From Oscillospiraceae bacterium (GTDB lineage: Bacteria; Bacillota; Clostridia; Oscillospirales; Ruminococcaceae): a DNA stretch of 28,144 bases. The stretch's first letter is position 1. Each line of letters opens with the position of its first letter. The notes under the pieces are model-generated. The model did not search any database, was not told the DNA's origin, and saw nothing but the letters and a program-made list of their open reading frames with translations. The stretch is taken from assembly GCA_022792755.1 (NCBI GenBank), contig JAAWBP010000084.1, positions 1-28,144 of the forward strand, given 5' to 3'. The position numbers and the translations under genes were made by a program. This document shows positions 21,796-28,144 of this stretch, in pieces.

Positions 21796-23898
21796 TCACT
21801 GTCCAGCCGCCATCACAGAGGCAGGGGCTTCGAGGGTGATGTTGCCCAAAGCCTGAATCTGGACATTATTGGAGATTTCATTGAACGCAAGGACATAGAC
21901 ATTCGGGAAAAACTGCATCAGCATCTTGCTGAAATAGCCTCGGATAACCTGACTGACAAGGATGATCGGAATTTGAGACAGGTCGTTGAATTTCTTTAAA
22001 TGCTGAGTCAGCTGGGAAATAATCTGCTGCATGAGATCCGGCCCCATTGCAAGGTAGACGCCCTGCTCGTTGCGGGTAATCGAAGAGATGATTTTCTTTT
22101 CGACTTCGGCATCCAAGGTGATAACCCGAAGCTGTCCGTCTTCGCAGAAGCGGCGGGTAATCGTCCTACTCAAAGCAGCCCGGACCTGTTCGATCGCCAT
22201 GTCGATATCCTGGCCCCGGTTCAAGGCATCCGCCGCTGTTTCCAGGATGGTGCCCAGATCCTTGATCGGCACGCCCTCTTTCAGCAAACTGCGCAGGACT
22301 TTTTCCAACACGGCATAGGACACGATATTCGGGACAGCCTCTTCCACCAGCTCAGGGGCGGTCTTTTTCAGGTTATCCACCAGCGAGATCGTCTCGGTGC
22401 GGTTGAGCAGCTCATAAGTGTGCTTCTTGACTGTCTCCGACAGATGGGTCAGCATGACGGAGAGCGGATCGATAACGGTATAGCCGTAAATCTCCGCCAT
22501 CTCTTTATTTTCAGGCAGAATCCAGCGGGAGGGGATTCCATAGGCCGGCTCGACCGTTTCGATCCCGTCGATTTCTCCCAGTGGGTTCGCCGGTTCGAGC
22601 GCCAGATAATAGTCCACCAATATCTCGCCCTTGGCCACTTCCTCCCCCTTAATCCGGATGATATACTGGTTCGTGCCCAGGGAAGAGGAGTCGTGAAGCC
22701 GGATCGAAGGGATGACAAACCCCATATCCTGCGCATACTGCCGGCGGAAGATGACAATCCGGTTGATCAGTCTGCCGCCGTGGCTTTCGTCCACCAGCGG
22801 GATCAGGCTGTACCCAAACTCCATCTCGATCGGTTCCACGGTCAGCAGCGAATAAACATTATTGATATCTTTATAGTAGTCACTCTCACTGGGAAGCTCG
22901 GTCGGGGTGAGTTCCGTGCCCGCCTGCTCTAAGGCAGCCGCTTCCTCCAAACGTGAACGCTCCATACGGCGGTTTAAGACAAATCCCAAAACCAAAAGGA
23001 GGGCACCGCCCACAAACAAGGCAAGATGGGGGGTGTTGGGGATCACAGCTAAGAAGAAGAGCATCACGCCGGTCGTCATAATCGCCCTCGGCTGGGCTTT
23101 AAACTGCCGGATGACGTCCCGGTTCAGGCTGTCGTCCGAAACGGCGCGTGTGACGACCATGCCTGTCGCGGTGGAAATGAGCAGAGCCGGAATCTGAGAC
23201 ACCAGCCCGTCGCCGATCGTGGCGATCGAATAGGTGCTCATGATCTGCATGAAATCGCCCTGGCCGTTCATCATTCCGATCAGGATGCCGCCGACGAAGT
23301 TGATCAGGGTGATAATCAGCGACATGATGGCGTCGCCCTTTACGATCTTGGTAGCACCGTCCATCGACCCGTAAAAATCCGCTTCCTTCTGGATCTTGTA
23401 ACGGCGGAGCTTCGCCTCTTCTTCATTAATCAGCCCCGAGGAAAGGTCCGCGTCAATCGCCATCTGCTTTCCGGGCATCGCGTCCAATGTAAACCGCGCG
23501 GCAACCTCAGCAACACGTTCGGCGCCTTTGGAGATTACGATAAACTGCACCAAAACGATGATGAGGAAGATAACGACACCGATTACAATATCGCCGCTGG
23601 TGATCAGATTGCCGAACGCCTCGATAACCGATCCGGCATATCCGCCGTTCGAGAGGATCAAACGGGTACTGGAGACGTTCATCCCCAGCCGGAAGAGCGT
23701 CGTAACCAGCAGCAAAGAGGGGAAGATCGAAAACTGCAACGGCTCCGCTATATTCATCGTGATCATGAGGATCATGATTGAGAGCCCTATATTGATAATC
23801 AACAAGAAGTCTAATAAAAATGTCGGAAGCGGGATGATTAAAAAAAGGACAATGACAACGACCATCAGAGAAATCACATTGCTAAAAATTCGTTTCAC
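21796..23898 (-). CDS. flhA: Flagellar export gate protein FlhA
   Basis: The protein is 700 aa, normal for FlhA. The N-terminal half has about eight membrane segments. Between them lies the FHIPEP region (ARFTLDAMPGKQMAIDADL, about 136-154) and ADFYGSMDGATKIVKGDA (about 174-191). The C-terminal cytoplasmic ring domain starts near 345. It forms the nonameric export gate and docking platform for chaperone-bound substrates. It starts with GTG at 23898 behind GGAGGTG. In many Firmicutes flhF and flhG follow flhA; here the sigma gene follows directly, 14 nt after the stop. Confidence 0.96.
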   Translation of the reverse strand: MKRIFSNVISLMVVVIVLFLIIPLPTFLLDFLLIINIGLSIMILMITMNIAEPLQFSIFPSLLLVTTLFRLGMNVSSTRLILSNGGYAGSVIEAFGNLITSGDIVIGVVIFLIIVLVQFIVISKGAERVAEVAARFTLDAMPGKQMAIDADLSSGLINEEEAKLRRYKIQKEADFYGSMDGATKIVKGDAIMSLIITLINFVGGILIGMMNGQGDFMQIMSTYSIATIGDGLVSQIPALLISTATGMVVTRAVSDDSLNRDVIRQFKAQPRAIMTTGVMLFFLAVIPNTPHLALFVGGALLLVLGFVLNRRMERSRLEEAAALEQAGTELTPTELPSESDYYKDINNVYSLLTVEPIEMEFGYSLIPLVDESHGGRLINRIVIFRRQYAQDMGFVIPSIRLHDSSSLGTNQYIIRIKGEEVAKGEILVDYYLALEPANPLGEIDGIETVEPAYGIPSRWILPENKEMAEIYGYTVIDPLSVMLTHLSETVKKHTYELLNRTETISLVDNLKKTAPELVEEAVPNIVSYAVLEKVLRSLLKEGVPIKDLGTILETAADALNRGQDIDMAIEQVRAALSRTITRRFCEDGQLRVITLDAEVEKKIISSITRNEQGVYLAMGPDLMQQIISQLTQHLKKFNDLSQIPIILVSQVIRGYFSKMLMQFFPNVYVLAFNEISNNVQIQALGNITLEAPASVMAAGQ

Positions 23899-24084
23899 AG
23901 TCCTTCACCTCCTCCGATGAAACATTGCCTCTTTAAAAACATAAAAAACTTCACAAAGGGGCTTCGCCCCATCCTTCAACAAACGATCGGGGCCCGGCCC
24001 CTGAAAGTTCAGCGGGGACTCTGCCCTCACTGAAACTCGAATATGAAATCTGCCGCTCATGAGGCGGAAGATCGATCTGTCAGG
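23899..24084. other. Structured 186-base spacer between flhB and flhA
   Basis: This is the only large gap in an otherwise packed operon. On the minus strand it holds CCGC-CTCATGA-GCGG, an imperfect GTTTCAG..CTGAAC hairpin, GGGGCC-GGGCCCC, and GGGGCGAAGCCCC (23958-23970) followed at a distance by a T run. It may be a processing or attenuation site or a dispersed repeat. Confidence 0.4.
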
Positions 24085-25155
24085 TCATTTTTCAAGCCGT
24101 TTATTTCCATCCAAACGGAAGATATAGACCAAAACCTCCGCCACCATTCCATAGAGCTCCGGCGGGATTTCCTGGCCCAGCTCCGTGCTTGCAAAAAGGC
24201 TGCGGGCCAGCGGCGGGTTTTCAATCACAGCCACATGGTTCTCCTCGGCCACCCTTACGATCCGAAGCGCCAGTTCATCCTGGCCAAGCGCCAGAACGAC
24301 CGGGGCGTTGTCTTCCTCCGGCTTATACCGCAGAGCAACGGCGTAATGGGTCGGGTTTCTGATGACCACGTCCGCCGACGGAACCTGCTGCATCATGCGG
24401 GACTGCGCCCTGCGCCGCTGCAGCTCGCGGATTTTCCCCTTGATCTGGGGGTCGCCTTCTACCTGCTTATACTCTTCCTTTACTTCCTGCTTTGTCATCT
24501 TGAGCTGGCGTTCATAATCCCACCATTGATAAAAGAAGTCAAAGGCTGCTAAAACGGCAAACGCGATTGCAATCCGCAGGATCAGATTCATAGCGTTGTC
24601 GAACAGATGGGCCGCCGCCACCGAAATGTCTGTATATAAATACTTCGAGCTCTCACGGAACATGTCGCTGAGCCCTAGGTAAATAATTGTCAAAAGAATA
24701 CTGATCTTAAAGATTCCTTTAAGCGCTTCGACTACGCTTTTGAGCGAGAAGAGGCGCTTCATCCCCTGAAGGGGACTGACCCTGTTGAATTTAGGCTTGA
24801 GCGATTCCCCGCTCACCAGCAATTTGGTCTGGGCGAAGGTGGCGACAACGGCGCAGACAACGACGACTGCCGCGATCAGCCCGACCGTTTGAAGCAGCAC
24901 CATGACCATCTGGCCTTGAAGCTCATTGAGCACATCCAGAAGCTTGAGGCCGGGTGTGCCGCCGGCATCAAAGCATAGACTCATAAACTGCCCTAGCTTT
25001 TCAACAAACACGCCTGAAAGCAGGCGAAGCATCGCATAAGCACCGATCAGCGTCGCCATGGCGACTACGTCTTTACTTAAATGAACATTACCCTTTTTTC
25101 GTTCGTCTCTTCGCTTTTTGGGTGTTGCTTTTTCAGTTTTTGACCCCTCTGCCAA
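24085..25155 (-). CDS. flhB: Flagellar export switch protein FlhB
   Basis: The protein is 356 aa. The N-terminus reads SKTEKATPKKRRDERKKG, the standard FlhB opening, followed by four membrane segments. The autocleavage site NPTH lies at 267-270 within the cytoplasmic domain. Cleavage between Asn and Pro switches export from rod/hook to filament substrates. It starts with TTG at 25155, 5 nt after GGGGGGATC. It follows fliR by 36 nt and is not fused to it, unlike some clostridia. Confidence 0.96.
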   Translation of the reverse strand: MAEGSKTEKATPKKRRDERKKGNVHLSKDVVAMATLIGAYAMLRLLSGVFVEKLGQFMSLCFDAGGTPGLKLLDVLNELQGQMVMVLLQTVGLIAAVVVVCAVVATFAQTKLLVSGESLKPKFNRVSPLQGMKRLFSLKSVVEALKGIFKISILLTIIYLGLSDMFRESSKYLYTDISVAAAHLFDNAMNLILRIAIAFAVLAAFDFFYQWWDYERQLKMTKQEVKEEYKQVEGDPQIKGKIRELQRRRAQSRMMQQVPSADVVIRNPTHYAVALRYKPEEDNAPVVLALGQDELALRIVRVAEENHVAVIENPPLARSLFASTELGQEIPPELYGMVAEVLVYIFRLDGNKRLEK

Positions 25156-25191
25156 CGGTAGATCCCCCCTCGTCGGGTCCAGAGTTCAGGA

Positions 25192-25959
25192 CTAACCTGT
25201 TGTCAATGTCACAATTTCCTTTAAGCTGTTGAGCATCTCCATCTCGATCTTTAACAAATACTCGCTGAACGGCGCGATCAAAAGGAGAAGCAGCGCCAGG
25301 CCGATGATGACCTTCAGCTCTATATTGATGGCAAATACGTTGATCTGCGGGATGACCTTCATCAGAATCCCCATCCCGATCTGCCCGACAAGCTCGGCCG
25401 CAAGGATCGGGAGACAGAGCTTCACGGCAAACACGGTGCACTCGACAAACAGCTCAAGCATAGCGCTCAGTACATCAGAGCCCAGAGAAACAGTGCCATA
25501 AGGGACGATTTCACCCGACGTGAGCATAATGCGCAACAAGGTGTGATGGCCGTTTGCCGCAAAGAACAGCAGGGTCGTCAAGGTGTTGAGCAGTACACCG
25601 GTGACGGACATATTTGCCTGAGAGGCCGGGTCGTAAATCTGGCTCATCGTCATCCCCATCTGGGTGTCGATCGCCTCGCCCGCCAAACGCGGGATATAGA
25701 AGAAAAAATTCATCGCCATGCTTAAAAGGAACCCCAGCGCCAATTCCAGTATAATTTGGATCACCAGCACCAGAAGCCCTGTAGGCGCGTCAACGGTCTG
25801 CTCCGTTGCAGAAATGACGCCTATGCTGAGCACCAGGACAAAGCCCGACCGGACGATCCCCGGAAGGTTGCTCCGCCCCCAAAGGGGGTTGAACAAGACG
25901 AAACCGCTCATACGGGCCGATATATAGATAAATAAAGTCAGCTCTGCCCAATCAATCAT
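25192..25959 (-). CDS. fliR: Flagellar export gate protein FliR
   Basis: The protein is 255 aa and very hydrophobic, with about six membrane segments. Family features include ARMSGFVLFNPLWG near the start, GEAIDTQMGMTMSQIYDP in the middle, and VKLCLPILAAELVGQIGMGIL with VIPQINVFAI in the C-terminal half. It forms the export pore with FliP and FliQ. The ATG at 25959 has AAGGA 7 nt upstream. It follows fliQ by 14 nt. Confidence 0.95.
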   Translation of the reverse strand: MIDWAELTLFIYISARMSGFVLFNPLWGRSNLPGIVRSGFVLVLSIGVISATEQTVDAPTGLLVLVIQIILELALGFLLSMAMNFFFYIPRLAGEAIDTQMGMTMSQIYDPASQANMSVTGVLLNTLTTLLFFAANGHHTLLRIMLTSGEIVPYGTVSLGSDVLSAMLELFVECTVFAVKLCLPILAAELVGQIGMGILMKVIPQINVFAINIELKVIIGLALLLLLIAPFSEYLLKIEMEMLNSLKEIVTLTTG

Positions 25960-25973
25960 ATACCCGTCCTTTT

Positions 25974-26234
25974 TCAGGCTGTCATGAGTTCAAACAGGGA
26001 ACGCGCATACTCCTGCAACGTCTCCATCATCCAGCCTCCGCCAATCAAAAGAACAGCGATCACGATAATCAGCTTTAAGATGAACGAAATCGTCTGTTCA
26101 TGGATCTGTGTCACAGCCTGAAAGAGCGCTACTACCACGCCGATCAGCATACTTAAGAGCAGCATGGGCGCGGCCAACTTGATCGCCACTCCCACACCGT
26201 CCCGCAGAACGTCCGCTACAATCGATGTATCCAT
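25974..26234 (-). CDS. fliQ: Flagellar export gate protein FliQ
   Basis: The protein is 86 aa with two membrane helices (about 17-38 and 50-75). The typical LLSMLIGVVVALFQAVTQI segment and the QTISFILKLI motif are present. It is part of the FliPQR pore complex. The ATG at 26234 has GGGGAG 8 nt upstream, and the gene lies 20 nt after fliP. Confidence 0.95.
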   Translation of the reverse strand: MDTSIVADVLRDGVGVAIKLAAPMLLLSMLIGVVVALFQAVTQIHEQTISFILKLIIVIAVLLIGGGWMMETLQEYARSLFELMTA

Positions 26235-26254
26235 TGATTTATCTCCCCGCGCGT

Positions 26255-26914
26255 TTAATTAAAACTTCGTATCAGACTAGAGAACAGCAGCTCCCAACCG
26301 TTGAGCGACACGAAAAGCAGCAGCTTAAACGGCATCGATATCATAGAGGGGGGCAGCATAATCATACCCATCGACATCAATGTGGAAGAAACCACAATGT
26401 CGATCAGCATAAAGGGAAGATACAACAAAAAACCGATCAAGAACGCCTGCTTGAGCTCACAGGTGATAAAAGCGGCAATAATGACATGCATAGGCAGGTC
26501 TAGTGCTTCTTCACCCTGCGCAGTGTCGACCTGCGCAAGGTCGCAGAACATATCTAAAGTAGAGGTTTCCGTATTGCGGAGCATGAATTCCTTAAGCGGC
26601 ACAGAGGCCCTTTCGACAAACTCCTCCTGCGTGATCTCCTCGGCAACATAGGGCTCATACGCCTCCGTCTGGATCTGGCTGAGCGCTGGGCTCATGGTCA
26701 GCAGCGTCAAGATAATCGCGATACCGACCAGCACCATATTCGGCGGAGTCTGTGTTCCCATCGCGCTTCTCAGAAAAGAAAAGGAAACAACATACCTGGT
26801 AAACGAGGTCATCATCACCAGCAACGAGGGCAGCAGCGAAATCAGTGTCGTTAAAAACAGCACTTCCAACGTTTGAAGGCCGTCGCCGTTAATATTAATT
26901 AAACTATCATTCAC
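26255..26914 (-). CDS. fliP: Flagellar export gate protein FliP
   Basis: The protein is 219 aa. FliP hallmarks are MMTSFTRYVVSFSFLRSAMG (about 34-53), the central RNTE segment, and the C-terminal GFLLYLPFMLIDIVVSS and LPPSMISMPFKLLLF. The N-terminus is short, without the cleavable signal peptide of enterobacterial FliP. It begins with GTG at 26914, 8 nt after the GAGGT that overlaps the fliO stop. It forms a five-fold ring in the export gate with FliQ and FliR. Confidence 0.95.
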   Translation of the reverse strand: MNDSLININGDGLQTLEVLFLTTLISLLPSLLVMMTSFTRYVVSFSFLRSAMGTQTPPNMVLVGIAIILTLLTMSPALSQIQTEAYEPYVAEEITQEEFVERASVPLKEFMLRNTETSTLDMFCDLAQVDTAQGEEALDLPMHVIIAAFITCELKQAFLIGFLLYLPFMLIDIVVSSTLMSMGMIMLPPSMISMPFKLLLFVSLNGWELLFSSLIRSFN

Positions 26915-26920
26915 CGCGTT

Positions 26921-27298
26921 TTACCTCTTTATCTTTTCCTTCCACACTTTTTGCAAAGCTTCCCGGAAGCTCGGCGGCTGAGCACCGCCGGATTGATCGT
27001 CCTTACTTTTCCAAGCCTCTGCTTCTTCGGGAGTGAACTCCGCCAGGTTTGTAATCCCGGCGGCGGTATTGCCGAGCAGGAAATACCGTTCCCCCACCTG
27101 GACGAGCAGAAGCTGCTCGTTTTTGCCAAGGCCCAGTCTTGCAATCGCCTTGATTTCCCCGCGTTTCTCTGCAGACATCATACCAAGCTTTCCCCGCCCA
27201 ATCACATACTTTGTGAAAAAATAGGCGAGGCCGATAATCAGCAGGACACAGAAAAGCATCCAGAGCAGCGAGAAAAGCGAGCCATTACTATTCGGCAT
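26921..27298 (-). CDS. fliO: Flagellar biosynthesis protein FliO/FliZ
   Basis: The protein is 125 aa. One membrane segment (LFSLLWMLFCVLLIIGLAYFF, cited in part, about 8-28) is followed by a soluble beta-rich part with the FliO pattern IARLGLGKNEQLLLVQVGERYFLLG. It helps assembly of the FliP ring. Position between cheY and fliP is standard. No clear ribosome binding site precedes the ATG at 27298 (upstream CTCCGTTACGCTT), so expression may depend on coupling with cheY, whose stop is 18 nt away. Confidence 0.85.
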   Translation of the reverse strand: MPNSNGSLFSLLWMLFCVLLIIGLAYFFTKYVIGRGKLGMMSAEKRGEIKAIARLGLGKNEQLLLVQVGERYFLLGNTAAGITNLAEFTPEEAEAWKSKDDQSGGAQPPSFREALQKVWKEKIKR

Positions 27299-27316
27299 AA
27301 GCGTAACGGAGGGCGC

Positions 27317-27679
27317 TTAGCCCAAGATATTGGATACAGTCTTGAGGACACGATCCGGCTTAAAGGGCTTGACAATAAAGTCTTTCGCACCGGAGCGCAC
27401 CGCATCCATAACCATGCTCTCCTGGCCCATGGCCGAGCACATGACTACATTGGCGTTCCCGTCCTTGGCACGGATCGCTTTGAGTGCTTCGAGGCCGTCC
27501 ATGTTGGGCATGGTGATATCCATGATGACGAGATCCGGCGCGAACTCCCCAAATTTTTCTACTGCATCCGCTCCGTCCACCGCCTCGGCTATCTCCGTAT
27601 AGCCGTTTTTGCTCAAAATGTCTTTTACCATCTTTCTCATGAAAGCAGCGTCATCCACCAATAAAATCTTCTTAGACAT
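27317..27679 (-). CDS. cheY: Chemotaxis response regulator CheY
   Basis: The protein is 120 aa, a single receiver domain. Asp9/Asp10, phospho-acceptor Asp54 (VIMDITMPN), Ser82 and Lys104 (FIVKPFKP) are all present. Phosphorylated by CheA, it binds the switch proteins FliM/FliY to alter rotation, and is dephosphorylated by FliY and CheC-CheD. The ATG at 27679 follows AAGGAAGG. It sits between fliY and fliO, as in Bacillus. Confidence 0.95.
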   Translation of the reverse strand: MSKKILLVDDAAFMRKMVKDILSKNGYTEIAEAVDGADAVEKFGEFAPDLVIMDITMPNMDGLEALKAIRAKDGNANVVMCSAMGQESMVMDAVRSGAKDFIVKPFKPDRVLKTVSNILG

Positions 27680-27738
27680 TGTAATCCTTCCTTCTCTGTA
27701 ATAAATTCTAATGCGTCCTTGAATTGACCCGCAGCGGG

Positions 27739-28144
27739 TTAATTTTTAAGATCTTCGTTAATACTTTCCGTCTGTACAATCTCAGTGATACGAACCCCAA
27801 AATTATCATCCACTACTACGACATCACCTCTTGCAATACATTTTCCATTGACGAGTACATCCACTTGATCTCCAGCTAATTTATCCAAAACGACTAAAGA
27901 GCCTTTCGAAAACGTCAGGATATCTTGTACCTTCCGCTTGGTACGGCCGATTTCGACTGCCACCTGGAGCGGAACTTCCATGATGAGTTCCAGGTTTTGA
28001 GCCTGTTCTTCACCCAGCCGCTCTTCTGCCCCGATCGGTTTCATCTCGATCGGCTGGGCATTGATGACCTTTGGATCAGGCCGCCGAACCTCTGCCTGAG
28101 GCTGCGGCGGATACGGGTAGGGATAGGGGTAAGGCGGATAATAG
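27739..28144 (-). CDS. fliY: Flagellar motor switch protein FliY/FliN, C-terminal part (start beyond window)
   Basis: The frame is open to the window edge, so only the last 134 residues are seen. They begin with a Pro/Tyr-rich linker (YYPPYPYPYPYPPQPQ, about 28144-28095) and continue into the SpoA/FliN domain: LELIMEVPLQVAVEIGRTK, DILTFSKGSLVVLDKLAG, DVLVNGKCIARGDVVVV. An internal ATG at 28044 lacks a ribosome binding site and would lose the linker. Such a linker fits FliY, in which an N-terminal CheC-like phosphatase joins FliN; a plain FliN with an extended N-terminus cannot be excluded. Confidence 0.85.
   Translation of the reverse strand, partial: YYPPYPYPYPYPPQPQAEVRRPDPKVINAQPIEMKPIGAEERLGEEQAQNLELIMEVPLQVAVEIGRTKRKVQDILTFSKGSLVVLDKLAGDQVDVLVNGKCIARGDVVVVDDNFGVRITEIVQTESINEDLKN

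Noticed and set aside
22000..22932. 310-codon open frame on the plus strand
   Set aside because: It is antisense to flhA and is explained by the codon bias of that gene.
1..28144. CRISPR array, tRNA, rRNA or insertion sequence
   Set aside because: No regularly spaced repeats, no cloverleaf with CCA-end features, no transposase frame and no flanking inverted repeats were seen on either strand.

Overview
The window looks like a chromosomal segment from a motile, anaerobic, low-to-mid GC Firmicute, most likely class Clostridia near the Oscillospirales/Ruminococcaceae. The reasons are strong AGGAGG-type ribosome binding sites, frequent TTG and GTG starts, a Re-citrate-synthase-like enzyme, FliY and CheV/CheC/CheD of the Bacillus/Clostridium chemotaxis type, and a compact fli/flh export operon. 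This placement is inference from gene content; no marker RNA is present.

Left part (1-7380, non-motility). A leftward operon carries a Re-citrate synthase / isopropylmalate-synthase-like enzyme, a FadR-type GntR regulator and, by ATGA overlap, an O6-alkylguanine-DNA-alkyltransferase-like gene cut by the window edge. Its promoter has two overlapping palindromes that look like the regulator's operators. Next come a rightward stand-alone Clp-type AAA+ ATPase, a leftward lipoprotein, and a leftward FtsA-like ATPase whose C-terminus holds a duplicated small module.

Middle part (7389-13772, leftward). These are late motility genes: a methyl-accepting chemotaxis protein, an FtsE-like ABC ATPase without FtsX, a FliT/FlgN-like chaperone candidate, fliS and a large fliD. 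Candidate sigma-28 promoters (G[CT]CGAT core) precede mcp, the FtsE-like gene and fliD.

Cassette (14051-15829, rightward, against all its neighbours). A Soj/ParA-type ATPase is followed by a protein with a lysine-rich N-terminus, a long acidic Pro/Ala/Glu linker and a C-terminal ComFB domain, a fold known to bind c-di-GMP in cyanobacteria. It sits between fliD and the c-di-GMP/chemotaxis end of the flagellar operon. This is the best candidate for an undescribed system: a ParA-based positioning module with a nucleotide-responsive adaptor.

Right part (15991-28144, leftward). In transcription order this is one long operon: fliY (partial), cheY, fliO, fliP, fliQ, fliR, flhB, flhA, fliA/sigD, flgF-like, flgG-like, cheC, cheD, cheV and a degenerate EAL-HDOD gene. 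It holds the export gate, the motility sigma factor, rod proteins and chemotaxis adaptation proteins. The flhF and flhG genes that often lie between flhA and the sigma gene are absent. CheA, CheW, CheB and CheR are also not in the window.
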